Source: Acidobacteriaceae bacterium (GTDB lineage: Bacteria; Acidobacteriota; Terriglobia; Bryobacterales; Bryobacteraceae). From it: a DNA stretch of 64,000 nucleotides. The position numbers and the translations under genes were made by a program. Positions 17,116 through 26,339 of the stretch are shown one piece after another (within the stretch, counting starts at the first letter, position 1; the number at the start of each line of letters is the position of its first letter). The stretch is from positions 1 through 64,000 of the forward strand of contig JADCJL010000108.1 of the NCBI GenBank assembly GCA_020247055.1, read 5' to 3'. Below the pieces are notes generated by a model, which worked only from the letters and a program-made list of their open reading frames with translations, was not told where the DNA came from and ran no database searches.

Positions 17116-19310
17116 GCACCCCAACTTATAACGTCATCGGCACTCGCCCCGTGCGCCACGACGGCGCCGACAAAGTCACCGGCCGCGCCCTCTATGGCGC
17201 CGACCTCCAACTCGCCCGCATGGTCCACGGCGCCATCCTCCGCAGCCCCCACGCCCACGCCCGCATCCTCCGCATCGATACTGCCAAAGCCGAAGCCCTC
17301 CCCGGCGTTTTCGCCGTTGTCACCGCCGCCGACTTCCCTCCCGCCCCCGCCGATAAACTCGTCGACTTCGGCGAAGGCGAAACGCCACTATCCTCCCTCC
17401 GCGGCAACATCCTCGCCTCCGGCAAAGTGCTCTATAGCGGTCACGCCGTCGCCGCCGTCGCCGCCGTCAATGCCCACGTTGCCGCCGAAGCCGCCGCCCT
17501 CATCGAAGTCGATTACGAACCCCTCCCCTGCGTCCTCACGGCCCCCGAAGCCATGGCCCCCGGCGCCCCCATCCTCCACGATCACCTCCCCAACGGCAAC
17601 ATCGCCGAAACCGTCCACTACGAAATGGGCGACCTCGCCGCCGGCTTCGCCCAGGCCTCCCTCATCGTCGAACGCGAACTCGATACCGCCACCGTCCACC
17701 AGGGCTACATCGAACCCCAGAACGCCACCGCCTTCTGGAACACCGATGGCCGCATCCAGATCTGGTGCAGCACCCAGGGCTCCTTCGTCGCCCGCGACGC
17801 CACCGCCGCCGTCCTCGACCTCCCCGTCTCCCACGTCAAAGTCACTCCCATGGAGATCGGCGGCGGCTTTGGCGGCAAAATCAACGTCTACCTCGAACCC
17901 GTCGCCGCCCTGCTCTCGAAGAAAGCCGGTCGCCCCGTCAAACTCGTCATGTCCCGCCGCGACGTCTTCACCGGTACCGGGCCCACCCCCGGCTCCCGCG
18001 TCCGCGTCAAAATCGGCGTCAACCCCGAAGGTAAAATCACCGCCGCCCAGGCCTGGCTCGCCTACGAAGCCGGCGCCTACCCTGGCGCCATGGTCGTCCC
18101 CGGCGCCATGACCGTCTTCGCCTGCTACGACATCGAAAACATCCTCATCGAAGGCTACGATGTCGTCGTCAACAAACCCTCCACCGCCGCCTACCGCGCC
18201 CCCGGCGCCCCCAACTCCGCCCTCGCCACCGAGACCGTCCTCGACGAAATCGCCGAAAAACTCGGCCTCGATCCCCTTACCCTCCGCCTCCGCAACGCCG
18301 CCCGCGAAGGCACCCGCCGCGCCGACGGCCCCCGCTACAAACGCATCGGCTGCGTCGAAGTCCTCGAAGCCATGCAGGCCTCGCCCCACTACAACGCCCC
18401 CCTCCCCGGACCCCACTGCGGCCGCGGCGTCGCCATCGGCTTCTGGTTTAACGTCGGACTGCCCTCCTCCGCCACCCTCTCGGTCAACGCCGACGGCACC
18501 GTCAACCTCATCGAAGGCTCCACCGACATCGGCGGCTCCCGCGCCTCCCTCGCCATGCAGGCCGCTGAAGTCCTCGGCCTCCGCGCCGAGGATATCCACC
18601 CCACCATCGTCGATACCGACTCCGTCGGCTACACCGGCGTCACCGGCGGCTCCCGCACCACCTTCGCCACCGGCCTCGCCGTCCACGACGCCGCCCAGCT
18701 CGTCGTCGAACAGATGAAGGCCCGCGCCGCCCGCCTCTGGGCCGTCGATCAGGTCGCCTTCGCCAACGGTGTCTTCTCCTCGAACGGCCACTCCCTCTCC
18801 TTTGCCGACCTCGCCGCCCAGCTCGGCTCCACCGGCGGACCCGTCTCCTGCAGCGCTACGGTCAACCCCAAAGGCGTCGGCGGCTCCTTCGCCGGACTCA
18901 TCGTCGACCTCCACGTCGACCCCGAAACCGGCAAAACCACCGTCCTCCGCGTCACCTCCGTCCAGGACGCCGGCAAAGCCATCCATCCCTCCTATGTCGA
19001 AGGTCAGATGCAGGGCGGCACCGCCCAGGGCCTCGGCTGGGCTCTCAACGAGGAGTACTTCATGGACGCCGCCGGCGACATGCGCAACGGCAGTTACCTC
19101 GACTACCGCATGCCCACCGCCCTCGACCTCCCGATGATTGAAACAATCATCGTCGAAGTCCCCAACCCCGGCCACCCCTTCGGCGTCCGCGGCGTCGGCG
19201 AAGCCAACATCGTCCCGCCTCTCCCCGCCGTTGCCAACGCCCTCTACCGCGCCACCGGCAAACGCCTCAACCGCGTCCCCATGAACCCGGCCACCATCCT
19301 CGGTCTCTAG
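17112..19310 (+). CDS. Molybdenum hydroxylase catalytic large subunit (XdhA/CoxL family)
   Basis: 732 residues from ATG 17112, overlapping the small subunit by 4 nt. The frame opens further upstream, but the family starts with the RPVRHDGADKVTGRALYGAD block. Molybdopterin contacts: EIGGGFGGKINVYLEPVAAL, TAYRAPGAPNSALATETVLD, and the catalytic Glu in GVGEANIVPPLPA (E697). The AYRxSFR active-site loop of true CO dehydrogenase (form I CoxL) is absent, so this is a generic hydroxylase of purines, aldehydes or aromatic heterocycles. The substrate is not predictable. Confidence 0.93.
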   Translation: MSTPTYNVIGTRPVRHDGADKVTGRALYGADLQLARMVHGAILRSPHAHARILRIDTAKAEALPGVFAVVTAADFPPAPADKLVDFGEGETPLSSLRGNILASGKVLYSGHAVAAVAAVNAHVAAEAAALIEVDYEPLPCVLTAPEAMAPGAPILHDHLPNGNIAETVHYEMGDLAAGFAQASLIVERELDTATVHQGYIEPQNATAFWNTDGRIQIWCSTQGSFVARDATAAVLDLPVSHVKVTPMEIGGGFGGKINVYLEPVAALLSKKAGRPVKLVMSRRDVFTGTGPTPGSRVRVKIGVNPEGKITAAQAWLAYEAGAYPGAMVVPGAMTVFACYDIENILIEGYDVVVNKPSTAAYRAPGAPNSALATETVLDEIAEKLGLDPLTLRLRNAAREGTRRADGPRYKRIGCVEVLEAMQASPHYNAPLPGPHCGRGVAIGFWFNVGLPSSATLSVNADGTVNLIEGSTDIGGSRASLAMQAAEVLGLRAEDIHPTIVDTDSVGYTGVTGGSRTTFATGLAVHDAAQLVVEQMKARAARLWAVDQVAFANGVFSSNGHSLSFADLAAQLGSTGGPVSCSATVNPKGVGGSFAGLIVDLHVDPETGKTTVLRVTSVQDAGKAIHPSYVEGQMQGGTAQGLGWALNEEYFMDAAGDMRNGSYLDYRMPTALDLPMIETIIVEVPNPGHPFGVRGVGEANIVPPLPAVANALYRATGKRLNRVPMNPATILGL

Positions 19311-19313
19311 CCC

Positions 19314-19565
19314 GTGGCCACGGTTTTCTTCCCCACGCTTGTCCGCCAGCAAACCGGAGGCCTCGCCCATATCGAGGTCTCCGGCTCCACTGTCGGCGAA
19401 CTGCTCATCGCCGTCGAAGCCCGCTTCCCCGGCATCTCGCAGCACCTGGTCCGGCCCAACCTCGCCATCTCCGTCGATGACGAGGTCACCCCGCTCGGCG
19501 TCCTCGAACCCGTCCGCCCCGACTCCGAGGTTCACTTCATTGCCGCGATCTCAGGCGGCCAATAA
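19314..19565 (+). CDS. MoaD/ThiS-like ubiquitin-fold sulfur carrier
   Basis: 83 residues, GTG start 4 bases after the large-subunit stop. Beta-grasp family pattern: VFFPTLVRQQTGG, STVGELLIAVEARFPGI, VDDEVTPLG and a C-terminal AISGG followed by Gln and the stop. MoaD-type carriers normally end in the Gly-Gly that becomes a thiocarboxylate; here one residue (Gln) follows. As the last gene of a molybdenum hydroxylase operon it probably serves cofactor assembly or sulfuration, but the extra residue means it would need trimming or act differently. Confidence 0.78.
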   Translation: MATVFFPTLVRQQTGGLAHIEVSGSTVGELLIAVEARFPGISQHLVRPNLAISVDDEVTPLGVLEPVRPDSEVHFIAAISGGQ

Positions 19566-19574
19566 ACAGAGCCG

Positions 19575-21020
19575 CTAAACCTTCTCCTTCTCCCGGTACC
19601 CAAAAAACCGCCTCTTCTTGATCACCGCCGCGATCTCCGGCGGCACCATCTCCTCCCACGAATCGTCCTGATCCTTAATCCGCCGCAGCACATCTCGCGA
19701 AAAAATATGCAGCACGCTCCGGTCAAACAACTCCATCGACCGGATCCGCCCCCGCTCCATCAGGTGCTTGTAGAGGTTCCGCAGCGAATCCGGCATGTCA
19801 ATGTTCTCCGCCGTCGTCAGCTCGCCCGTCGCCTGCTCGAGCAGCGGATACACATACAGCCGCAAATCCCGTGTAAACAGCCGCCCGAACGCCTCGAGAA
19901 TCCCCCCCTCGAGCCCCTTGTAAAACTCCTCGCTGAACAGATCCCGCACGCTCTGCACACCCATCGTAATCGCAATCGGCTCGTTCGTATACCTCCCCAG
20001 ATAAGCCGCCAGCCGGTAGTATTCGAAGTAGTCGGAGATCATCACCGTCTTCCCCGCCGTCGATAGCAGATCCGCCCGCGCCAGAAAATCCCGCAGATCG
20101 ATGTCGCCACCGCCCGCTAGCAGGTTCCGCATCGTGATCTCCATCAACTCCACCACCTCTTTGCCCTTCACCTCCGGCTCCTCGCCAAACTGCTGCCGGG
20201 CGCTCTCGATCATGTCGATATTCACCTTCGTCACCGGCCGAAAACTCCCGCGCTCCACTAGAATCGGCTTCTTCCGTAGCACCTCGCTCGGTTGCAGCAC
20301 CTCTCCCTTCGGCCCGAACATCGCCGCCCCGCTCAGCCCCAACTGCACCAGCTTCAAACTCATCACCCGGTTATCTACCCGGCGGAACTCAATGCCCGAA
20401 AAATCCACCATGTCGATCTCGAGCCGGTCCGTCGTCAGATTATCGAGCAGCGATTCGAGCATCTGATTCGGCGTATGGTGCAGGAAAAACGCCGCGTACA
20501 GCAGGTTCACCCCCACAATCCCCAGCGCCTCCTGCTGCAGCGGATTCTCTTTATCGAGCATCCGCACGTGCAGAATAATCGTGTTATCCGCATCGCCCGG
20601 AAACGCCTGATACTTCACCCCCATCCAGCCGTGGCACTCGTTGGTGCCCTTGAAGTTCAACGCCGACACCGTATCGGCAAACGTGAAAAACGCCGTCGAA
20701 TCGCCCCGCGATCCGCCCAGCCGCTCCACATTCAAACTATGCTCGTAATCGAGCATCCGCTCAAGACGCTCCCGCGAGACATACCGCTTGCACTTGCCGT
20801 AAATGGCATCGCTTACCGTCATGTCATAAGCCGAGATCGACTTTGAAATCGTCCCCGCCGCCGCGCCCACTTTGAAAAACCAGCGCGCCACTTCCTGCCC
20901 CGCGCCAATCTCGGCGAAGGTTCCATACCGCAACGGGTCTAAGTTAATGCTCAGGGCCTTCTGATGCGTACTCAGTCTCGGCCGCTCAGGATGAAGGTTC
21001 GTACCGGAGGTTGCACCCAT
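19575..21020 (-). CDS. Conserved protein of unknown function (481 aa)
   Basis: I do not recognise a functional family. It is soluble, with no signal peptide or membrane helix, and looks enzyme-like or regulatory with well-conserved-looking blocks: LSINLDPLRYGTFAEIGAGQ near the start, FFKVGAAAGTISKSISAYDM, RYVSRERLERMLDYEHSLN, FFLHHTPNQMLESLLDNLTT, and a C-terminal EMVPPEIAAVIKKRRFFGY. The gene starts 8 nt after the SMP-30 gene stop in the same direction, so the two form an operon. It is convergent with the MoaD-like gene. Coding bias matches the neighbourhood, so it is a resident gene. Confidence 0.8.
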   Translation of the reverse strand: MGATSGTNLHPERPRLSTHQKALSINLDPLRYGTFAEIGAGQEVARWFFKVGAAAGTISKSISAYDMTVSDAIYGKCKRYVSRERLERMLDYEHSLNVERLGGSRGDSTAFFTFADTVSALNFKGTNECHGWMGVKYQAFPGDADNTIILHVRMLDKENPLQQEALGIVGVNLLYAAFFLHHTPNQMLESLLDNLTTDRLEIDMVDFSGIEFRRVDNRVMSLKLVQLGLSGAAMFGPKGEVLQPSEVLRKKPILVERGSFRPVTKVNIDMIESARQQFGEEPEVKGKEVVELMEITMRNLLAGGGDIDLRDFLARADLLSTAGKTVMISDYFEYYRLAAYLGRYTNEPIAITMGVQSVRDLFSEEFYKGLEGGILEAFGRLFTRDLRLYVYPLLEQATGELTTAENIDMPDSLRNLYKHLMERGRIRSMELFDRSVLHIFSRDVLRRIKDQDDSWEEMVPPEIAAVIKKRRFFGYREKEKV

Positions 21021-21028
21021 GCTTCATT

Positions 21029-21877
21029 TTAGCGCCCCCACTCCCGCCCCGCCGTCTCCGTCCGGAACCGCACCAGCCGCCCCTTCTCCATCTCCGTCAC
21101 GTACAGCGTCTTTCCGTCCACCCCGCCGAACGCCACATTACTCGGCTTCGAACCCAAAGTCGCCACCTCCCGCACCACCTTCCCCGCGGGCGACACTACC
21201 GCCACCGTCCCTTTCCCGTGCCGCGAAATGTACAAATTCCCCTTCCGGTCCACCCGCATCCCGTCCATCGAAAAATCCGGAAACTCCACCAGCAGCTGCT
21301 TGTCCCCTAAACTCCCGTCCCGGCCAATCCGGAACCGCCATACCTTCCGCTGCACCGATTCGTTCACATATAGGAACTTCCCGTCCGGACTCAAGTCAAT
21401 GCCATTGGTCGTCCCCATCCCTTCGGCCACCCGCGTCACCTTCCCGTCCGTCCCAATCCGCCACAACTGCCCCGTGCCGTTCTTCCAGTCCGGGTCGGAA
21501 GCCCACAGCGTCCCGTCTTGGCTCATCGCCAGATCATTCGGCTGATTCATTTTGGGCTCGTGCGCAAACACGCTGACCTGCCGCGTCGCCGGGTCAATTT
21601 TCAGAATGTTATGACCCGTGTAATCGGCCACGTACAGCATCCCGTCCTTCGCAATCCGGATCCCGTTCCCCAGGCTCGCCCCCGGCATCTCGATAAACAG
21701 TTCCGCCTTGCCCTCGGGCGTCACACGCCCAATCGTATTCTTCTTCGCGAAACTCACCGCGTAAACGTTCCCCGCCCGGTCCACCGCCGGCCCCTCAATC
21801 TCGCCCGTAAAACTCCGCTCCGCCGTAAAAGGCGTCGCCACAAACAAAACCTCTGCCGCCAGTAAAAAGAAAGCCAT
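21029..21877 (-). CDS. SMP-30/gluconolactonase-like beta-propeller, secreted
   Basis: 282 residues from ATG 21877 (MAFFLLAAEVLFVATPFTAE, a signal peptide). An ATG two codons earlier (21883) is possible. The frame continues far upstream but there overlaps the divergent MFS gene. Repeated propeller blades: GPAVDRAGNVYAVSF, GIRIAKDGMLYVADYTGHNI, QPNDLAMSQDGTLWASDPDW, GTTNGIDLSPDGKFLYVNES, DGMRVDRKGNLYISRHGKGT. This is the calcium-dependent lactonase fold; the natural substrate is unknown. A -10-like TATACT ends 8 bases before ATG 21877, shared symmetrically with the MFS gene. Confidence 0.85.
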   Translation of the reverse strand: MAFFLLAAEVLFVATPFTAERSFTGEIEGPAVDRAGNVYAVSFAKKNTIGRVTPEGKAELFIEMPGASLGNGIRIAKDGMLYVADYTGHNILKIDPATRQVSVFAHEPKMNQPNDLAMSQDGTLWASDPDWKNGTGQLWRIGTDGKVTRVAEGMGTTNGIDLSPDGKFLYVNESVQRKVWRFRIGRDGSLGDKQLLVEFPDFSMDGMRVDRKGNLYISRHGKGTVAVVSPAGKVVREVATLGSKPSNVAFGGVDGKTLYVTEMEKGRLVRFRTETAGREWGR

Positions 21878-21885
21878 GATCATGC

Positions 21886-21893
21886 AGTATAGT
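21886..21893. promoter_or_regulatory. Symmetric bidirectional -10 element
   Basis: AGTATAGT reads TATAGT on plus (21888-21893) and TATACT on minus (21891-21886). The plus start codon (21902) and the minus start codon (21877) are each exactly 8 bases away. With only 24 bp between the genes there is no room for separate promoters. A shared palindromic -10 with leaderless transcripts would fit. Confidence 0.5.
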
Positions 21894-21901
21894 TCTCTTC
21901 T

Positions 21902-23134
21902 ATGCGCCCGTTCGCCATTCCGCCCAAATGGCTCCTCATCGGCCTCCTCTGGTTCTGCTACGTGCTCAACCACGGCGACCGCCAGGTGCTCTACACCCTG
22001 TTTCCCGCCGTGCAAAAACACTACGGCTTCTCGAACGAAACCCTCGGGCTCACCGGCGCGCTCTTCCTCTGGGTCTACGGCCTGTTCTCCCCCCTCGCCG
22101 GCATCCTCGGCGACCGCTGGCCCAAACCCGCCGTCGTCGCCGGTAGCCTCGCCCTCTGGAGCCTCTTCACGGTCCTCTCCGGCCTCGCCCCCACCGGCCC
22201 CCTCCTGCTGCTCTGCCGTGCCCTGCTCGGCATCGCCGAGTCCTGCTTCATGCCCGCCGCCTACGCCCTCATGGCCAACGCCCACGGCCCCGAAACGCGC
22301 TCAAAAGCCATCGCCCTGTTCGCCACCAGCCAGATGGTCGGCGTCGCCTTCGGCGGCTCCGTCAGCGGCTACCTCGCCGAACGCTTCGCCTGGCAGACGG
22401 CTTTCTTCGTCCTCGGCGCCGTTGGCCTGCTCTACGCCTGGCCCCTCTACGGCTACCTTAGCCGCCTCCCCGCCAACATCCGCCTCTCGCCCTCCTCCAC
22501 TGCCCCCGCCCGCCTCGCCGACTTCGGCCGCCTCCTCGCCATCCCCTCCCTCCGCGCCATCTCCACCGTCGTCGCCGTCGCCACCTTCGGCCTCTTCCTC
22601 GTCTACACCTGGCTGCCAACGTTCCTCTACGACAAGTTCAAACTGTCGATGTTCCAGGCCGGCTACGAGGCCGCCATCTACCCGCAAATCGGCAGCCTCT
22701 CCGGCCTCCTCGTAGGCGGCCTCCTCGCCGATGCCGCCTACCGGCGCAACCCCGCCGCCCGCTTCTGGCTCCTCCTCGCCGCCCTCTGCGGCGCCGGTCC
22801 CTGTATCTTCCTCCTCGGCGCCGCCCCGTCCCTGCTCTCGATGCGCGTCGCCGCCGCCCTGTTCGGCTTCTGCGCCGGCCTCATCGCCGGTAACCAGGCC
22901 GCCGCCGCCTTCGACGTCGTCCCCGGCGCCTACCGCGCCACCGCCGTCGGCGTGCTCAACTTCCTCGGCTCCCTCGTCTCCGGCTTCGCCCCCTATCTCG
23001 GCGGCGTCGCCCGCGACACCATCGGCGTCGGCCAGCTCATGGCCTTCACCGCCATCGCTTACCTTGCCACCGCCGCCCTCCTCCTCTACGCCACCCTTCG
23101 CCTCTTCCCCCGCGACCACGCCGCCGCTGACTAG
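21902..23134 (+). CDS. Major facilitator superfamily transporter
   Basis: 410 residues with twelve predicted helices. It starts FAIPPKWLLIGLLWFCYVLN HGDRQ, where the Asp-Arg after helix 1 is typical of the anion:cation symporter/sugar-acid branch of MFS. The loop 2-3 motif is ILGDRWPKPAVVAGSLALWS. A second half mirrors the first after about residue 215. Substrate unknown; next to a lactonase-like protein a sugar acid or lactone product is a reasonable guess only. No Shine-Dalgarno; a -10-like TATAGT lies 8 bases upstream of the ATG. Confidence 0.85.
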   Translation: MRPFAIPPKWLLIGLLWFCYVLNHGDRQVLYTLFPAVQKHYGFSNETLGLTGALFLWVYGLFSPLAGILGDRWPKPAVVAGSLALWSLFTVLSGLAPTGPLLLLCRALLGIAESCFMPAAYALMANAHGPETRSKAIALFATSQMVGVAFGGSVSGYLAERFAWQTAFFVLGAVGLLYAWPLYGYLSRLPANIRLSPSSTAPARLADFGRLLAIPSLRAISTVVAVATFGLFLVYTWLPTFLYDKFKLSMFQAGYEAAIYPQIGSLSGLLVGGLLADAAYRRNPAARFWLLLAALCGAGPCIFLLGAAPSLLSMRVAAALFGFCAGLIAGNQAAAAFDVVPGAYRATAVGVLNFLGSLVSGFAPYLGGVARDTIGVGQLMAFTAIAYLATAALLLYATLRLFPRDHAAAD

Positions 23135-23276
23135 CCGACCCCACGGGCCACGGGCCCACTTTCCTACCCCGTTCGAGTTAGGGGAAACGGACGCAAACTG
23201 AGCGATTTCTCCCCCGCGACTAGGGTCTCCTCAGCATTCCCCGGCAACCAGGATTCCGGCAAGGTTAGAGTACCCC

Positions 23277-26200
23277 ATGCTTTGTCGCTCGCTTACGTCT
23301 GCCGTTCTGGGCATCTTCGCCGCCGTCTGCGCTGTCTTCGCGCAGAGCCCCCGGCTCGACCCCGCGCTCGAACCAGCCCTTGCCTCGGCCGCGCCCGTCT
23401 CGGTGCTCATCACCGGGTCCGCCCAAAATCAGCAGCAGGTAATCCGCCGGTCTCTGCGCCTCCCCCCCGGCCCCCGCGCCGTCGCCAGCCAACTCCTCGC
23501 CTGGCGCCGCGGGCTGGCCGCGGAGATGCGCCGCGAATCGCGCCCGCAGCAGGATCGCCTCCAACTCATCCTCAACCAGATCGGCGCCACAAAAATCCAG
23601 CCCTTCCCGCTCCTGAACCTCATCGCCGCCGAGGTCCCCGGCTCCTCCCTTCCCGCGCTCCTCGCCTCGCCCGACATCCTCTCCATCGAAAAGCCGGCCA
23701 ACTATCAGCTATCTTCCACCATCGATGTCCAGGCCCTCGGCGCGCCCTTCTTCTGGGCCGCCGGCGCCTCCGGCGAAGGGGTCCCCATCGCCATTCTCGA
23801 TACCGGCATTCGCGCCACCCATCAGGTGTTTGCCGGCAAGGAGATCTATCCCTTTACTTTCGTCCAGGATTTCCGGAACGATCCGTGCCTGCAGGATAAC
23901 GTCGACGACCCCGCCGACTACCACGGCCATGGCACCCACGTGGCCGCCATCGCCGCCGGACAAAGCCTGCACAACTTCTCCGGCGTCGCCCCCGGCGTCG
24001 GGGCGATCTACTCCTACAAGGTAGGCGTAGGAACCGCCGCGGGCCCCCCGGACTGCGAGGCTGGGGGCTTCATTTCACCCCGGGCCGTGCTCAAAGCCCT
24101 CGAACATCTCGTCGAAAACACCCCGGTTCAGGTCGTCAACATGAGCTTCGGCTCCGTCGGCGAGCACGTCAACCGAAGCCAGGCCAACATCATCGACTTT
24201 CTCGCCGGAACGTTCGGGATCAACTTCGTCATCGCCGCCGGGAACAGCGGCCCCGGTAATCCACCGGAGTATGTCTTCCCGGTCGGAACCCCAGGCTCCG
24301 CCGCCAACGGCATCACCGTCGCCAACGTCGACACCCGCGAAAACACCGACCGCTCCTCCCACACCATCAATCCCAGCAGCAGCCGCGGCCCCGCCTTCGA
24401 CGGACGACAGAAGCCCGATCTCGCCGCCCCCGGAACCAACTACCTCTCGGCCGGCATTAGCAACGATGCAAGCCTGGTTCTCAAGACCGGCACCAGCATG
24501 GCTGCCCCCGCCGTCGCCGGCGCCGTCGCCCTCCTCCGCTCCGCCGGCGTCACCGACTGGCGGGAAGTCAAAGCCGTCCTCATCAACTCCGCCACCAGCC
24601 GGTCGCTGTTCACCACCTTTCTCGGTCGCTATTGGGACGAGGCCTGGGGCCACGGCTATCTCAATCTCCAACGCGCCCTCGCCTCAAAAGACTTCCGCCG
24701 CTCCGGCGAACTCGCCCCCGCTCTTCCCGTCGCCTTCTGGCGCATCCCCCAAAACCGCGGCTACTTCTCCGCCACCGCCGTCAATCAGCGCCAGTTCACC
24801 GAAACCGGCACACCCTTCCTCCATTCCCTCGCTCTCTCCGTCTACCGCGAGGCTTCCGGACAACACCTCAACACCTCGGCCGAACGCGACCAGGTCGTCC
24901 AGTTGGTCGACACCCAAACCGAAGGCGACCTCATCCTCCGCCTCGCCGCCCCCAATCTTCCCCCGCAAAGCGCCCCCGAACCCTTCGCCCTCGCCCTCTC
25001 CGCCCCCGGCGCCGAACCAGTCGCCCCACCCGCCCTCCGCATCAACTGCACCGCCCCCGCCACCGTCCGCGCCTCTACCGCCTTCGACATCTCCTGCTCC
25101 CTCGCAAACCCGGGTGGTCTTAGCCTGTTCTCCCCCCGCCTCACTATCGCCAACGGCCCCGCCACCCCCGCCGGCGCCACCGACGGCCCTCCCCTCGCCC
25201 CCGGCGCCACCGCGCGCGCCAACCTTCGCCTCACCGCCCCCGCCACCCCCCAGACCCTCAACCTCCGCCTCCAGGCCACCGCACAGGCCTTCGATCTGAA
25301 CTTGAGCCGGGAACAGGTCCTCACCCTCAACGTCGAACCCGCCATCATCCTGCCCCAGGTCGCCGCCTCGGCCAGCGAACTCAACCTCTCCACCACCGTC
25401 GGCGCCGACCCCGCCCCCCAGTCCATCCTCCTGTCGGCCTCCGGCGCCGGGGTCTCCTTCGCCGCCAGCACTCCCGCCTCCTGGCTCACCCTCACCTCTC
25501 CGACCGGCCCCGTGCCCACCACCCTCCGCCTCACCATCCAGGCCCGCACCCTCGCCGCCGGAACCTACTCCTCCCGCATCAACATCGCCCTCGCCGGCGC
25601 CGCTACCCCCTCGCTCGTCATCCCCGTCACGCTCCGGGTCAACCCCGTCGCCGCCCCGGCCACCACCTTCCGCAACTTCACCACCGCCAAATCCGTCACC
25701 TCCACCACCTGCATCCAACCCGCCTCCACCTTCAACTTCACCCCGCAGGATCCCACCGCCTCCCTCTGGTTCGAAGCCAATAACGCCCGCCGCGGCGACA
25801 TCGTCCGCTACCTCTGGACCGCCCCGAATGGCGCCACCTTCACCACCCAAACCGAACCCGCCCTCGCCCGCGACGGCAACTTCTGCCTCTGGCAAAACAT
25901 CGCCCTCCCCGCCGCGCCCACTGCCGCGCACCTCGGCATTTGGAACGTTCAGGTCTCCTACAATGGCGCCGCCATCCATACCGCTTATTTCATCTATTCG
26001 AAGGTAACCCTCCTGCGCGCCCTCACCACCCGCTCCGTCCCCGCCGGCCAAGGCTGCACCGCGCCCATCGCCAACGCCACCTTCTCCCGCTCCGATCAAC
26101 AAGCCCTCGCTTGGTTCCTCGTCTCGGGCGCCGCGGCGGGCGACGTCGCCAGCATCCGCTGGATCGACCCGGCCGGCGCAACCTTCACCACCAGTAACTT

Positions 26201-26339
26201 CAACCCCGTCCCCACCGCCGGCTCCTGGTGCCATACCGCCGCCCTTCCCCTCAGCACGGCGCCACCCGGCGCCTGGACCGTCGTCTGGCAGTGGAACAAC
26301 GCCCCGGTCTACTATGAGCGCTTTACCCTCGCCAACTGA
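23277..26339 (+). CDS. Secreted subtilase (S8) with I9-type propeptide and C-terminal beta domains
   Basis: 1020 residues. Signal peptide about 1-22, inhibitor-I9-like propeptide to about 145, then the S8 catalytic domain with an intact tetrad: D175 (AILDTGI), H218 (HGHGTHVAAIAAG), oxyanion N323 (AAGNSGPGN) and S407 (GTSMAAPAVAGAVALL). The last ~550 residues are Ala/Pro/Thr-rich, with BACON-like segments (QSILLSASGAGVSFAAS) and two repeated domains starting TAKSVTSTTCIQPAS and TTRSVPAGQGCTAPI, probably surface or substrate binding. Only 5 bases separate a TAGAGT hexamer from the ATG, and there is no ribosome site. Probable scavenging protease. Confidence 0.92.
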   Translation: MLCRSLTSAVLGIFAAVCAVFAQSPRLDPALEPALASAAPVSVLITGSAQNQQQVIRRSLRLPPGPRAVASQLLAWRRGLAAEMRRESRPQQDRLQLILNQIGATKIQPFPLLNLIAAEVPGSSLPALLASPDILSIEKPANYQLSSTIDVQALGAPFFWAAGASGEGVPIAILDTGIRATHQVFAGKEIYPFTFVQDFRNDPCLQDNVDDPADYHGHGTHVAAIAAGQSLHNFSGVAPGVGAIYSYKVGVGTAAGPPDCEAGGFISPRAVLKALEHLVENTPVQVVNMSFGSVGEHVNRSQANIIDFLAGTFGINFVIAAGNSGPGNPPEYVFPVGTPGSAANGITVANVDTRENTDRSSHTINPSSSRGPAFDGRQKPDLAAPGTNYLSAGISNDASLVLKTGTSMAAPAVAGAVALLRSAGVTDWREVKAVLINSATSRSLFTTFLGRYWDEAWGHGYLNLQRALASKDFRRSGELAPALPVAFWRIPQNRGYFSATAVNQRQFTETGTPFLHSLALSVYREASGQHLNTSAERDQVVQLVDTQTEGDLILRLAAPNLPPQSAPEPFALALSAPGAEPVAPPALRINCTAPATVRASTAFDISCSLANPGGLSLFSPRLTIANGPATPAGATDGPPLAPGATARANLRLTAPATPQTLNLRLQATAQAFDLNLSREQVLTLNVEPAIILPQVAASASELNLSTTVGADPAPQSILLSASGAGVSFAASTPASWLTLTSPTGPVPTTLRLTIQARTLAAGTYSSRINIALAGAATPSLVIPVTLRVNPVAAPATTFRNFTTAKSVTSTTCIQPASTFNFTPQDPTASLWFEANNARRGDIVRYLWTAPNGATFTTQTEPALARDGNFCLWQNIALPAAPTAAHLGIWNVQVSYNGAAIHTAYFIYSKVTLLRALTTRSVPAGQGCTAPIANATFSRSDQQALAWFLVSGAAAGDVASIRWIDPAGATFTTSNFNPVPTAGSWCHTAALPLSTAPPGAWTVVWQWNNAPVYYERFTLAN

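Noticed and set aside
17112..19310. Aerobic carbon-monoxide dehydrogenase (CoxL form I)
   Set aside because: The AYRxSFR active-site loop is not present; only general molybdenum hydroxylase motifs are.
17388..19535. 715-codon open frame on the minus strand opposite the molybdenum hydroxylase large subunit
   Set aside because: Gly/Asp/Glu-rich low-complexity translation mirroring high third-position C of a verified gene. No start site, no family.
23135..23276. Short frames between the MFS gene and the subtilase
   Set aside because: No start, ribosome site or family; treated as ordinary intergenic DNA holding the protease promoter.
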